64,000 bases of DNA from Theobroma cacao. Taxonomy: Eukaryota > Streptophyta > Magnoliopsida > Malvales > Malvaceae. Location of the stretch: NCBI RefSeq assembly GCF_000208745.1, contig NC_030854.1, positions 28,125,624 through 28,189,623 on the forward strand, in the 5' to 3' direction. Below, piece after piece: positions 48,650 to 62,660 of the stretch. Below the pieces are notes generated by a model. The model was given only the letters and a program-made list of their open reading frames with translations. It did not search any database and was not told the DNA's origin. The translations under genes and the position numbers were made by a program. Within the stretch, counting starts at the first letter, position 1, and every line of letters starts with the position of its first letter.

Positions 48650-51121
48650 ATGGATTCAAGTACCCATCAAAGCCATCAAAACCAAAACAACCAGCCCAAT
48701 TCAGGGTTATTACGTTTTCGTTCAGCTCCAAGCTCTCTTCTTGCTAATTTCACCAATAACCTTGATTGTGGGGTCAATAAAGGCAGTTTCGAGTCAGACA
48801 GATTGATATCCAGATTCATGAATTCAAGCGGCGGCAACAGCGAAATCGAGGATAAATCTGGGACAGAGGTCGGTGTTAACTATGCGAATTCGCAGCAGAG
48901 TTATTCAGGGTTACCGCCTCATTATCCGAGGCAGAGCTCTGCCGCGAGCTCCTCTGCTATGGATAGCTCATACGAGTTGTTGGGAATGGATCATCACAGT
49001 CCAGGGAAACCGATTACTTCAAGTCTAATGAGACAAAGTAGCTCGCCTCCAGGGCTTTTTACCAACTTGTCTGTTCAAAATGGTGTTGTTCTTGTTCTCA
49101 TTTATGATTATCAGTTTTTTTTGTTGAGGTTTTTAATGCTTTTTCTGGGACATTTTTGGTTGGTAGTTTAGACTTAGTTTTACTATTTTGGCAGTTGTCT
49201 TTCTTATCATTTACGATTAGAGAACGACCTATGCCCATTAAACTTTTAAAGTTAGCATTTTGGTTGTGCTAGATAGATTTGGTGTTGAAATATGGATCTA
49301 GCAGCTGATAATAATTAAGCTTTTTGTAAATTAAAATATAGACCACTCAGTTAATTTGGTTGCTTAGTCTTTACTAATAGTTAGATTGAGTTTATACTAA
49401 TATTTGATTGGGGAATTTTATTTCACGTATATAAATCAATAATTTTTTTTTCTTTTCTTTTCCCCACCTTATGTGGTTGCATATAAGTTAACCAGTGAAG
49501 CTCTTATTGGTAAGAGAGGAGATTTAAGGAATTCTTTGATAATTGTTTTTGAATTTCTGGTTGGTTATGGAGGAACCAGAACCAGAGGTAAAAGAGAAGA
49601 AAATATAATCCATTCTTCTAAGAAAATGGATTTAAAATCCTATAGGTCATGTAGAGTTAGAATAGCATGGGATTGGCGACTTAGATTCCATTAATGCTAA
49701 ATTACTGTCCAACTTTTAAAATTCCGCATAAATTTTCTCACAAACAAAATATTTAATGGAACCTGGACATTTGAGGTTGTATTGTGAATCCATTGTTTGT
49801 AATGTGAATCCAGAAAACTTAGTACTGAAAATGTCTTCAGTAAATTGCAGGCTATGCCAGCATGAAAGGTCTGGGAAACTACTGTGGGGTTAACGGTACT
49901 AATGGAGAATTAAGTCCATCTTCAAACAGATTGAAGAATCAGATTTGCTTCTCATCAAGACTACCTTCTTCCTTGGGCATGTTGTCGCAGATTTCTGAAA
50001 TTGGCAATGAAAGCATTAGGACTGATGGTCCTGATGATGGCAAACTTGGAAATAGCAACAGTGATGCTCGATTCTATGGCACTGGATACCAATATGGTTC
50101 TTGGAATGATTCTGCACACCTCACAAAGAATTTTTCTGGCTTGAAAAGGGCACAAGATAATGACCGGAAGTTCTTTTCCACTAACCAGGTATAGATTTGC
50201 CTATCAACTCTAGCTTTTCTTAAATTCCTCAAAAAAGTTATAGCTTTCTTAATTAATTCTCTGTTGCTACATCGATTTTAACTTTTGAGTGCTTCTTTAT
50301 CAATAGAATGGAGATCTTGGAAATTGTGTTCATGTATTATCTCACCACTTGAGTCTGCCGAAGACTTCAAATGAGATGGTTGCCATGGAGAAGTTTCTAC
50401 ATTTTCAAGATTCAGTCCCTTGTAAGATTAGAGCTAAGCGTGGTTGTGCTACTCATCCTCGAAGCATTGCAGAAAGGGTAAAAATCCCTACATTTCAAAC
50501 CTGTTATAGTCCTGCTCTTACTAATTGCCTCCTGATCGGATATCAAGCGATAATTTCAAATTTCACTGTATTTTATATGATAAGAGATCAAATTAGAAAT
50601 GATCAAATTATTCTAATACATATGCAAAAGCAAACGAATATAGAAGTATGCTTACACACACAGGCAACTTAAGATTTTTGTAGCTACATTGTTTGTACAA
50701 AATTTGTCCATTTCATAAAGTGGAATATAAAGGGTAAATTACTTTCAGGTGAGAAGAACCCGGATCAGTGAACGGATGAGAAAGCTACAAGAGCTTGTCC
50801 CAAACATGGACAAGGTATGATTTTTTCCTTGCGGTTTTGGGCAGAAAATTCCTGTCTGTGAAACTGATTGTTTCAGGGTTTCATGTTGGCAGCAAACAAA
50901 TACAGCAGACATGTTAGATTTGGCAGTGGAGTACATCAAGGACCTTCAAAAACAGTTCAAGGTACCAGAGGAGAGCCTAATCTTCGAACTAAACATTCTT
51001 TTCTGGTACTCTTTTTTCATCTTACAGTTGCAATGATATTCTTTTGCAGACTCTTAGCGACAATCGTGCAAACTGCAAGTGCTTACATATACAGAAGCCG
51101 GTCGCTAATCAAATTGTATGA
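48650..51121 (+). CDS. bHLH transcription factor of the FBH/AKS (bHLH122/130-like) group
   Basis: Six exons join in phase: 48650-49082, 49851-50188, 50307-50477, 50749-50814, 50893-50961 and 51050-51121, giving 382 residues. The bHLH domain at about 303-360 is spread over exons 3 to 5: basic region HPRSIAERVRRTRISERM, helix 1 KLQELVPNMDK, loop QTNTADM, helix 2 LDLAVEYIKDLQKQFK. The tail TLSDNRANCKC is also a hallmark of this group. The N-terminal part is Ser/Asn/Gln-rich with RSAPSSLLANF and SRFMNSSGG motifs shared by the group. In Arabidopsis these factors act in flowering (CONSTANS activation) and in stomatal opening, where ABA-controlled phosphorylation removes them from DNA. Serine-rich stretches such as MRQSSSPPG fit that mode. 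The start is the first Met after a long CT-rich leader. Confidence 0.93.
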
Positions 51122-52324
51122 TTTGCTTTGGTGTCTGTACAAAGAATAGGGAAAGTAACGGAGAGAAGGGGACAGAATTTTGATCTGAATCGTTGATCTT
51201 TCTGATGTGCTGAACCAAGTATAAAGGAAGTTTTAGGTTTTTCTTTTTGCCCTTTTGTGATGTAGAAAGTATGGTTGCATTTCCACCACAAGATTCCAAA
51301 ATCCTGTAAGCTAACAAAGCTTCCCACTTGAAGATATATGGAATAAAGAGAAAGTTGTATAGGACATGTTTTTGTATTGCATTCCCCATTATCATTTCTC
51401 ACTTTGAAATGTGATTCGGTTAGTTTTCAAGAGTCAATGATTTTTAGTTGAAATTCCCTTTTTAAGGTGCGGCTAGCTTCTATATGTTGATCATCCCACG
51501 TTGGGTAAGGCATTAGTATGGCCCTGGAACCAACCTTATCCTCAAAGGACGCTATTGAATGCAAAACCAGTTGCCCGATCTGACGAATTTCCTTTCTTTA
51601 TGTTGCGGAAAGAGAGTCATGCAAGGAAATAGTCAAGGAAATAGATTCTGTCAAAAACGATGAGCGCGGAAACCAATCAAATACTGTTTAATTTTTCAAT
51701 GTATGCGCATATATATTGATTTCTATATAGTACTATATATTTCCTAGTTGTGTGTTTGAGTTTTACTAGTCATTTCCGTATAGTAATATCGTATTGATTT
51801 TTATGTATCATTTAATTTTAAAAGTTGTGTTAAAATTCTTTAGTTTTTATTTTCTACTTTCATCTTCTACTCATTTTATCTTTAGTTTCAAATTTTGAAC
51901 TTAATATTCTGTAGGAGAAAAATAGTTTTCTTTCATCTTTTAATTTTTTTAATCTTTAATCTCAAATTTAAACTCTGCTTTATCATTTTTTAAAATAAAA
52001 ACCAGGATTTTAAGATCATTGGCAATAAATAGTTAATATTAATATTTTTTATTGGCCAAAGAGAAAATTTACATTAAAGACAAAAAAGAAAAAAGAAAGG
52101 TAGGCTCATGACATGAAGTTTAAAAAGGATCCGCACCAAAATTGGGTGTCCATGCAACACACCAAAACATTTCTTCTAAAGTCGCAATAGGCAAAAACCG
52201 TTAAATGGGTCCCGCACTGACCGTTGGTGTTGGCTTTCTCCTTCACCTCTTAACAGAAAGCCTTTCAATAAATCCACCATGAACAGAAGCCTCTGATCTT
52301 TCTTCCTCTTCCTCCTCCTTCCTC
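51122..52324. other. Spacer between bHLH and RABA4 genes
   Basis: Begins with the bHLH 3' untranslated region. 51700-52080 is AT-rich. No gene is supported. Confidence 0.5.
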
Positions 52325-52345
52325 AAACCCTAACCCTAACCCTAA
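52325..52345 (+). promoter_or_regulatory. Telomere-like CCCTAA triplet (telo-box) in the RABA4 leader/promoter
   Basis: AAACCCTAA followed by two more CCCTAA units, 248 bp before the RABA4 start codon. AAACCCTA telo-boxes are common in plant 5' regions of growth-linked genes. The unit here is six bases, not the seven-base CCCTAAA of plant telomeres. Confidence 0.7.
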
Positions 52346-52592
52346 TTTCCTGTTTTCCATCGTCACCTCTTCCCACTGCCCCACAATTCGCCCTTTTTCC
52401 CTCCTCCACATTTTTGTCTTGATCTTATGATAGTGCCATGCAAAGCTTCATTTCTTATGTTTACCAGATCCGCATGATTAATCTTAACCGCCTTTTCTGT
52501 GTGATTTAGTTATTGTGTTTTATCATCGAAATAACCTGTGGGTTTTGAGTGGTGGATCAATTCGAGAGGGGAATTTTGATTGGGTGGTGACC

Positions 52593-55500
52593 ATGTCAAA
52601 CTTTTATGGGGATTACAATCAAAAGATTGATTATGTATTCAAAGTGGTGTTGATAGGCGATTCAGCAGTTGGAAAATCTCAGCTTCTGGCACGTTTCGCG
52701 AGGAACGAATTCAGTGTGGATTCAAAAGCCACAATTGGTGTTGAATTCCAGACTAAAACACTTGCCATTGATCACAAGACTGTTAAAGCACAGATTTGGG
52801 ATACTGCTGGCCAAGAAAGGTAAAAGTTTTTCTTATATATGCCCGAAATTTTCAATTTGTTAATTTCCATAATTGCTAGATTTGATGGAAAGAAAGAATT
52901 AGAGTAGAAAATGCCAAGGGATGATTATATTTTGTCTTTTTACCTATCCAAGGAACAATTAAATAATTAAGCAGAATGCGTTTCATCATTTCAAGCTAAG
53001 AAAATTAGGAAAATATATACATTGGAAGTGAGGTAGAACTGCGTCTATGATGTAGGGGGTGGAATAAGAATAAGACAGGAAAGTAATATCTTTATGCATT
53101 TTGTAATGACGAATTAGTGGTGCTCCAGGCCTCCAGCCTATTGCGACATTCTGGAGATGATGATATATTGGTTGGTTGAAGACCACTAGTCGAAGCCAAG
53201 AAATTTGGTAGCTTGAGATTTTCTAATTATTGGTTAATGTGAGGCAGATCTTTATGTTGCTTCCCTTTCAATCAAAGGAGTAATGACAATGGTAAGATTG
53301 TTTAGTGTGGACTTAAGTGTTAGAATTTCTATCAGTGATTTGATCCTAATGCTGGTTTGAAATCGTAAAGTGCAATAATATAGCAGCTGAGCTGCTAAGA
53401 AATACCACTTTCCAGGTTTTCTCATGTTCTGGGCACTCTAGGAATGGTTTTAGGTGGAATTTAACAGGAAAATTCTTGGTCCTCCAATAAAGACTTAAAT
53501 TGTTGGTGTCATTGTTGTTGAAGGTACAGAGTCATTTTCTAACAATTAGAGATCCTACAACGTTTTCAGCTGAGAAGAGATAATGAAATGCAATGGCCAG
53601 TCACTGATGCCGTTGTGCCTTTTTCTGACAGTTTCCCTAGTTATAAGCCCTTGTTATTCTCTTCCACCCGGACAAAATTTAAATTAGAAAAGAAGAAGAA
53701 AGAAGCAAAGAACTATTTGATCCCCACCAGTAAAACATCAAGAAACAATGAGAATGAAGACCTTCCAGAAACATGTTGGAGTGTTGTTTCTGTCTCTTAT
53801 GGTTACAATGCCAACATTACAGGAATTAGTGAAACAGTTTCCATGTAATTTATGATGCTAATAAGCTTTTCTTCTTTCATTTATGATGGCATGGTACTAT
53901 AGTTTTCTCAAGAGTACATCAAAGTTACTGCTTCGGTATTTTCTGACTTTGTGAATTGTTTGTTTAAACTTTATGGTTTATTTATTGGGCTGGATTTGTT
54001 CATCAAACAAGCACATAAAAAGGATTGCAGCCTAGTATCTTACTGTCCTGGGATCTTAATTTATAGCTGCACCATTTTACTCAATCTTGAACCCACTGCA
54101 TGATGATTACTGTTTCTTGTGTCTATGCTTTAACTTAGGGAAAAGTTTGATTTTTACTCTGCAGAATCCCTCATGTCATTAGGTAACTCAAATTACCTTT
54201 ACATATAGACATAGGCAGTCTGGCTCGCTCCCTGAATTTCAGTGATATGTGTTTCCATTCATCTGCATTGCCAAGTTTCTAACAAGAATATCATCTTGCT
54301 CCTCCATGACATTTGACAATCCTTATTCTGCTTTCTGTTTCCTTCTTTGTCTTGGTCATGAGCATTCCATCTTTTCCATCAATGGTATCTTCATTTTGAA
54401 TGTAAACTCAGTTATAGTTTTGATAGCTCATTAAAATTCTTCCTGAATATATTTCCTCATGAAGGATAGGGGATCTGATTAGAATGAAATCTCTTAGAAG
54501 TGTTTATCATAAAAGATTCTACTTGGTCTAGTTGTAACCAGGCTTGTTATTCTTGTCTCCTACATGACGCTAGTTTTGAGATGTGTGATAAATTTCCTTC
54601 CATTTCACCTGAACAACACCAAAGTCTCATCATTGAGTATGCATGCTACACATTATGCTGTCAATACTCACACTTTTCACTCTTACATACACTACAAAAC
54701 AAGAGAATGACTTTCAAAGGTTGCCCTAGCATTCCAACTATCAATTTTATTTACCCCAAAAAACGTCTCTATAGTTTTTCCGAGAGATATACTACAAAAA
54801 CTATATACATGATATTCTTTGAGGTCTTGTATTCTTGAGATGCTCCTTGAATCTGTGCAGGACCATGAAAAATTTTCTGTTTGCATCTAGAAAGTCTAAC
54901 TGAAATGTGCATACATCCTTTGTATCTTTGGCAATCTCTTTTCCTCCTATTTATCCTCAAGATTGCTTTGTCTTATCCAGAACAAAAGCCCATTGAGAAA
55001 TGTTAAAAGCTCAGATGAGTTGGCCACACATTTTATCCTGATATTTTGCTATGCAATTCAATTACTGAACATCTATTTTGGGTCACTTAACTGCCATTGT
55101 GGTAGCTATCTGCTATTTTTGTGTATGACCATTTGCACAAGCACATGCATGCATGTATTATCTACACTCTGCATATGTGTCTTTTTACATGGATGTCTAT
55201 ACACGTTTGCATGCAATTCAATATGCATGCTTGTATGCATATAACTCATACTAAATAATTCTATATCCACATTTATAAAATCCATGTTAATACTTGGTCA
55301 TATCATATCATATTCTATATCAACTATTTAATTTCGGTATGTTTTTACATGGATGTCTATACACGTTTGCATGTATTATCTACACTCTGCATATGTTTTT
55401 ACATGGATGTCTACACTGCAAAGCCACTCTCTCCACTCCATTACTTGAGCACATGGTAGAGCACATATAGAAACTCATGTTCCAATCATGCAGGAAGTAA

Positions 55501-57070
55501 CAGAAGAATACTGTGTTTTGTTATTCTTATAATTGACTTGCCAACAAAATAAGCATTGTGATTTGGTTTGAAATTGTTTTGCTTTAGTGAATCTAATAGC
55601 CCTGAAGTTATTGAACAACTATAGAAGTTTTCCTGTTAGACTAGCACTGAACAAGATAAGCAGAATTTTATACTATGATATTGCTTCTTTCTTTCATTTT
55701 TTGTCTCAGTCCAATGGCCTTAAATTGACTGGAAATTTTGGTGATATCGTAAATTGTTAAGCATATGATGATATAGAGAATTTTGGCACCTGAAGGGAGA
55801 ATAAAAATCATAAACAAACACTTGTGCACAACAAAGTAGGTGATAGAAAATTGCTAAAGATTCTTGTCATTTTTGCATTTTATGTTGCCGGAGAGAATTG
55901 TTGTTAAGCTAATGTTCATGAATCTGGTACTGTCATCTTTACTCATGCAGATTGTTGCTACATTGACAAGCATACTTAGTTCATTTTTTGAGATTTCTAT
56001 GGCAGTTCAAGCAAATCAATGAGATTGTCTGATAGATTTATGACTATTTAAAGTGAAAAAAAGTGAGTATTTATCTGAAAAGATCCACAAGTTCTGCAGG
56101 AATCAGATTGAATCTATAAAAGAACCCGTCATTCTTTCCTTTATGCAGTATATGTATGCTGGCAAAATTTCATTATCGGTGATGCGCATTTCATCCAATA
56201 TAATAATGAATTGCATCTTATTAGTTCATTCAACAAAAATGAAACGAAGAAATTTGATTGATTAATTTGTTTTGCATTTTCTTCCCTTACCCATTGATGA
56301 TAACAATTACTTTGCTTTAGAAGACTAGGCACATAGTAAGTAACAATTAGAGTGCTAATCTTCTTTTTTGACACGGTGATCATAGAGCTCGCATATACTA
56401 TGAGAACCTAGTTAAAATTAAATCGTTTTCTCTGACATCTGTATAGTTGCTTTGGATTCACACAGTATTTAGTCATTTTAGTGTGTATAGATTAAGACCA
56501 AAGTAACACAGCAATGCCTGATGCATTTACAAGCTCTTGGACTGTGTTTGTTGCATCAAGCAATTGCATTTTATTTCCTTCAAATTGAATGGTTTGCTGA
56601 AGGCTCCTTCTTTCTGTTCTCCTATCAGGTATAGGGCGGTGACAAGTGCATACTACAGAGGAGCAGTAGGAGCGATGTTAGTGTATGACATGACCAAGCG
56701 CCAATCGTTTGACCACATGGCAAGGTGGCTAGAGGAATTGAGGGGGCATGCTGATAAGAATATCGTAATCATGCTTATTGGCAACAAGTGTGACTTGGGA
56801 AGTCTGAGAGCAGTGCCAACTGAAGACGCACAAGAGTTTGCTCAAAGAGAGAACCTGTTCTTCATGGAGACATCAGCACTGCAATCCACCAACGTTGAAA
56901 CTGCATTTTTGACAGTTCTAACAGAGATATATCGAATCATCAGCAAGAAAACCCTTGCTGCTAATGATGAGCTAGATCCCAATGGCAATTCAGGTCTTCT
57001 TAAGGGAACCCGGATTATTGTTCCCAATCAGGAGCTGCAAACAGAAAGGAAAGGTGGCTGCTGTGGATGA
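52593..57070 (+). CDS. RABA4: Rab GTPase, RABA4 subfamily (Rab11-like)
   Basis: RABA4 proteins direct secretory vesicles from the trans-Golgi network to the cell surface, notably at sites of polar growth. Exons 52593-52819 and 56629-57070 give 222 residues. Visible are the P-loop GDSAVGKS (22-29), effector-region [13 protein letters not shown] (split by the intron after the second base of the Arg codon), NKCD, ETSAL, and the prenylation tail [23 protein letters not shown] at the start and [19 protein letters not shown] are typical of RABA4, closest in my memory to RABA4a. An upstream in-frame Met exists at 52515, but the family start MSNFYGD fits. The 3.8-kb intron after the G3 motif contains direct repeats. 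All GTP-binding motifs are intact. Confidence 0.96.
55140..55424 (+). repeat. Interspersed direct repeats in the RABA4 intron
   Basis: A block including ttttacatggatgtctatac is present near 55183, 55347 and (shortened) 55397. The piece tattatctacactctgcata occurs near 55157 and 55374. The mix of order suggests local duplications in a TG/CA-rich stretch. Confidence 0.8.
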
Positions 57071-58239
57071 TCCTAATTCTAACAGGCCTGCTTTTTTCTT
57101 TTTTTCCAAACTTTGTTTTGATACTTTATTTTTTGCCAGACTTTTTGATTTGTTAATTTAGGTTCTTTTTTGTAATTCTTAAGAAAAGCATATCAGTATT
57201 TTTTAGGAAAGGTTATTCATATTCTCGGGTGACAAGAATGACGTAATGTTGATTAATTAACTGGGTGTGCATATCATGGAAAGTTAACATTGAGGTGAAT
57301 GATAATATCATGGAATGAGGCCCATGTAGTCCTACACTACTACTACTATTACGTTCAAATTGGCTCTGTATGAGATGGAATAGTTGTCTATTTTTATACA
57401 TTTTAATTCTTTCTTAATATTTTTCAAATATAATAAAAAAATTATATTAATAAATTCATGTCAAATTTATTGTCATCTTTCTTGAATTCAAGATTATTTT
57501 TTTATCACGAGGAACTAATTAACCAATTAATCTAAAGTATCTAACTCCATAGATATAAATGAAAACTAAATTCATGTGAGCTTTGAATTAATCATTATAC
57601 TTAACACCAAACCAAAACATAACGTATAATTTTAACTTTTGATTTCCATAAGATTTTAATTTATTTTAATTTATAGTGGTTTTTCATTCTTTTTTTTGTT
57701 TTTTGTTTTACTATTAGTAATTTGTAATTTATGTTTTCGTTTTCCTAGTATCATTAAACTATCGTTAGGGTGAGGGCAAAAGAGTAATCTTAGCAATCAA
57801 ACACGACTGCGCTTAAGCGCCTAAACTCAAAATTTGAAAATTAGAAAAAGCATGCAAAGCGAAGGAACACATACTTGCACGTGCCAAACATTTTCCTGAA
57901 ACCACCTGGGAGTGGGATGGGAACTCCTTTCCCCCTATAATACCGCCCATTTTTCGTTTTGAAAAATTTGCCAAACTCGCCTCTCCCTCGAACAACAGAG
58001 CGCTCTCTCTCTCTCTCTGTGTCCCCTTTTATCCTCTGCTGAGAGACCCTTCATCACCGTCAAACCCTATCAAGAAAACCCCATTTCTTCTAGAGGTAAA
58101 TAAAACTAACCCAACCCCTTTTCTCAGTCTTTCTTGCTTTCTTTCTCCTTTTCCATCTTTCTTGGAAATTTCAGATACCCATATTCGTTTTCTTGTTTTT
58201 TTTTTCTTTTCTTTTTTCAGTCAGTTGAAACCATATGCA
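57071..58239. other. RABA4 3' end and POLYCHOME promoter/leader
   Basis: 57071 to about 57420 is probably the RABA4 3' untranslated region. The middle is AT-rich. 58000-58240 is CT-rich leader with a (CT)n run at 58002-58018. No gene is supported in between. Confidence 0.5.
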
Positions 58240-60243
58240 ATGGCAGATTCAAGAGACAGAATCACGAGAGCCGTTGATATAGCAGAAGTCTTCGCTCGAA
58301 GACGGTCTGGGCCTTTGGGAATTCTCTCGGATGAAGCACAGGAGTTGTTAGCCTCTCCTGTTCAACGACCGGTTACTCGTAGGCCAATGGGTGTTGCTGT
58401 GACTACTTCTACGTCGCGTGGGGGAGGGCTCCGCAGGGGTAGCAGTTTTGGGACCCCAAGATCCGGGATTAGAATAGGCCGTAATCTTTACCGATCGCCG
58501 GCTCCGGGAAGAGAGAATGCTCCAATGGGTGTCATGGGGCGTGGAAGGGGTCGACTTACGGGCAGTGTGTTACCTTCTTGGTACCCAAGAACTCCTCTCC
58601 GTGATATTACTGCTGTTGTGAGGGTAATGCTTACTCTTTCTCTCTCTCTTTTTTTTTTTTGGTGATATGTTGCTTAAGGGTTTTGATTCTGTATTTTGAT
58701 CTCTTTCTTTGTTTTTTATGTTCACTGCTAAAGGGGGAAAACATTGATTTGTTTTTTTTGAACTGCACTAGTTACTTTTGCCAAGAGATGCTTGCCATAA
58801 TAATTATTCAACCCCTGATTTATGAATTGTCATGGTTCGGGCTTCATTTCCTTTTGGTTGATATGTTTAGGTCGTTTATTGAATACTTTCATATGCAATC
58901 TGATTGGTTTTGGTAGTTATTGTCTTTTTTTCCCTTTATTTCCAATATGTTTAATGATTGCTGAATTTTGTATTACCATAGAAGTTGCTTGCTTGAATGA
59001 GCTCGATTTTACTTACTCAGGTCTGGGTTTTTATCCACTTGTTTACTGTTAGATGTTCATGTAATTGTCTTCATTTCGTCAAGTGTATCTTTAGGCTCCC
59101 TTTGTACTTCTTAACAACCCGTAGTCTATAGCTACAGTCAGTAAGGGATGTCTAGTTCTCTCTGCTTTCTAGTTTCTAGTAGTACATGGATTCATACTGC
59201 CAGTTGGTCTATATGCTATGTAGATTTCAGTCTGATATATTTACTCCAGTTGCTGTATTTTTTATTTTCGTTTTTTTTTCTGATTGTTGGTATATGGGTT
59301 TCATCAGCTGTGTTAATGAGATGTCCATTCATTACACTGCCCTGTTACAATGTCATCCTTTCAAAAAACCATATTGGTTCCCTATCCTTTCAGCCAAAAT
59401 GGAGAGCTTCATGTCGTACATTGGATTAGGCGCTCAACTTGAGCTCCAACAGAATGGCCAGAATTTATCTTTGTTTTCTGTCTGTCAAAGTTGGAAAGAA
59501 ATTTCTCATTTCTTTCGGTTGTTTATTTTGAGGACAAGCCTGATTAGCTTAGGATTTGTTGGACTGTATAGGATTTGAGCTGAAATAGGGTATGTTAAGA
59601 TAATTATATAAATTATTTTGTTAAGAGTTATAATACAATACTATTACCTAGTTAGATTACAATATCTAGTTAAAAATTATATTATAATACTATTGATTAG
59701 ATAGAGATAGATTATGAATAGGATTAGTTATATATATATATATATTTTTATAATTTTATAATAGAAGAGTTCTCGTCTTTGTAATATGGTTTTTTTTTTT
59801 TGTTGTTTGACTTGGGGGTTTTCTTAGGCTTGCTGAGATAATTAAATTGATGAGAATTTAACCAGGCCATTGAAAGGAGGAGAGCTCGTTTAGGAGAAGG
59901 CGAACGCCAAATACTTGAGAGCCCAACGTCGCAAGATGAAAGGGTTCTTAATTCAAATTTATCATCAGGTGTTCAACTCGAGCACAATTTCTCCACTCCA
60001 GCTTCAACTGCCAGAATGAAGCCTTGCCCTCAATCAGTCCGTAATGTGTCAAAGATTTTGCTTAATGTCACGAATCAGAATGGTGAGGAATCAGAGATTC
60101 TTACACCCCAAAAGAAACTCTTGAACTCAATTGACACTGTAGAGAAAGCTGTGTTGGAGGAATTACAGAAAATGAAGAGGACTCCCAGTGCCAAGAAAGC
60201 AGAAAGACAAATGAAAGTCCGCACACTGATGTCAATGCGTTGA
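58240..60243 (+). CDS. PYM: POLYCHOME/UVI4 family APC/C regulator
   Basis: Members bind and restrain the anaphase-promoting complex, keeping mitotic cyclins stable and limiting endoreduplication. Exons 58240-58623 and 59866-60243 give 253 residues. Family marks: MADSRDRI start; GREN box near 90-93; an Arg/Gly-rich patch; the conserved block [20 protein letters not shown] near 111-130, split by the intron; [15 protein letters not shown] in the C-terminal half; and the C-terminal Met-Arg (MR) tail that docks on the APC/C in this family. The N-terminal part is Arg/Ser-rich and probably disordered, as usual. Expression in Arabidopsis is tied to dividing cells; I did not find a clear mitosis-specific promoter element here. 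The start is chosen at MADSRDR; an upstream in-frame Met at 58162 would add an unlikely Phe-rich stretch encoded by polypyrimidine. Confidence 0.93.
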
Positions 60244-62424
60244 TGTTTAGCGCATTATGCAACCACTAGGATTGGGAAGACAGCATCAGTTAGAACAACT
60301 GGAAGGCTAGAGATTGCAAGCCACCTTGCAACGGGAAGCTGGCTAATCATCCTCTGATGATATGTTTACATTGTTGAACTCGGATACCAGATAGCATAGA
60401 TACTTTCTATCTTCTTTTACAGTTCGACATATTACTAAATGACTCACTATAGGATCAGGTGTCAATTTTCCTTCAATCCTCGCTGAAGGCCCTGGTAGAA
60501 GATTGGTAAGCAATCTTGTTTCTTCTCTCCATTTTTTGAAGGGACCAGTGTAGGAATAGAAGGATTTGTTTCAAAATCATGTAGATATACAACTTGTTTG
60601 GACTTGCCTCACATTTTTTCTTGGCTCTATATTCATGTTACCATCACCATGTACTAATGAAGTGTCATAAGATTGGATTTTAACAAGAATGGATCTATAT
60701 TCATGACTTTTCTTGCATATTGAAAAATAGAATAATGATAAAGCTGTTATGTATTTCATTAATTTCCTGAAAGTAGCAGGAACTGGTTGTTAATTAAAGT
60801 TGAATATACCCTTGACCTGGCCTTTTGGATTATTCTAACATGATTCATAATATGGTCAAGTTCAACCTGGAAATCTATTGGCCACATGTCCTGTTTCTTT
60901 GATAAATAATGTAGTTTGAGTATGGTTTTGGGTGACGCAAAGGGTAGTAGGAGGGGATGTGGGTGTGGATGATGGCCATGGCAGGGTGTCATGAATCTTA
61001 TATCAAAATGGGATGGGATGGAGTTGGGTTTTAGATTTATAAATAGAAGTCTATTTTGATTGAATATATCTTTTGGTTGAAAATGTGAATTTGTGACAAG
61101 TGTTATCAAAGTTAAAATATAATCTTTCTTTTTTTGATAGTATAGAATATCATTAATTTCACTTTAATAAGAGATTAGGTGAGTCAATTTTTATTTAGCA
61201 AACATGTTTTTTGAATTAAAACGTGGACAAGTGAGACATGGTACTTTCTTCTTTTTTTTTTTTTTAATTTTTAACAATATTTTTATTTTTTTCTTTTATG
61301 TATTTTCTTACTTCGGGCTTACCAATCCAAGGTCTAATAATTGTGGGCTTTAAATCTAGAGTAACAGATTGGCCTTCTAACTAACAGGGTTTAAACCCAA
61401 TTAACAGTTAAACCTTAGACTCAAGTTAAAATAAGTCCAAATAAAACAAGTTTTAAAAACTTAATACTCTGAACTAGACTAAATATCGGTAATCATTCAA
61501 CTTGAAACTAAAATTTACACTGAATGACTCTATACAAAATGGAATGTCTACCCACTTTGCTGGTTTCTTTTTTCTCAATTAGTAATTTTACTTACTAAAA
61601 TTATTAAAATACCTTGAATTTCAAAGTTAACATATATTTCTTTACATGTAAGGGTATCTTTATAAATTTATTGGGGTATATTTATTTACATAAAAAAAAA
61701 TTGAGTAATGCTCTCTTTGTTTTCAACGAAGACTTTTTCAATTGTTTTGAATTTTTTGCTTGTTAACAAATAGAATGGAAATCTCGTAAAAATATTGATT
61801 TTGTCATTTTGTTGTAATGGTCCCTGATGATGGAGTATAAAAGCCAAAGAGACTAGAGTGGAACAGGTCAGATAATTGAAGGTTAGTACATCATTTTTAG
61901 GCGATGGGGACTATTTCTGCGTAATGCACGAGGGCCACTGCAATTTTCTTTTGTTGTTAATTAGAGAGGACCACTCCAAATCTCCATTTGCTTCTCCCAA
62001 ATTGCCATACCAAAGACAAATATTAAGACTTTCCTAGTTATCAATGAAACCCATATTTCCATTTTTCTTTTGGCAGCAGATAACGACCAAATTTGTAATT
62101 CGTCCATGGTCCCTGCCCTCAGTCTCCCTCCATGTTTGTCATATGCAGGGAGCAAACTTTGTGGAACAAGATTCTCTCCTAACAATTTCAAGGACTTTTT
62201 TGAGCATTGAAAAACTTGATTAAATCATAAACGATACCGCATGAACCAAGATAATAAAATGAGACGATTTTAAAAATAAAGTGTTTTCGAAAATAACCAT
62301 ATTTTTAATTTTAACTGTTTTTATTCAAGAGAAATTTTTTTTAATAAAATTATCTTCAATGAAACTTTCTCATATTCAAGTGCACATGTTGAAAAAAATA
62401 TTATTATACATAATGTTGGAAAAA

Positions 62425-62660
62425 GTTGTTACACACTATATTTAAAGTGTTTAACTCTAAGAGTTTATTTTCTAATGAAATACAAAGACATAGACCAAAT
62501 TACATGTCATGTTTAAAAAATAATATTATTACACTTCATGTTAAAAAAAAATGTTGTTATACCATGCTAAAAAAATGAAAAAAAAGTTGTTATACGTCAT
62601 ATTTAATGTATTTAACTTTAAGAGTTTATATTTTAGTGAAATACAAAGATAAAGATCAAG
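62425..62660. repeat. Direct repeat, two 75-bp copies
   Basis: 62425-62500 and 62586-62660 share gttgtta...atttaa, then gtttatttt and gaaatacaaagac (or gata) in the same order with about 15 percent difference. The stretch between has further attatta/catgtta scraps like those at 30593-30705. Confidence 0.75.

Noticed and set aside
60759..61109. 116-codon minus-strand open frame
   Set aside because: His/Pro-rich with no domain, in a spacer after POLYCHOME. It has no splice or promoter support.
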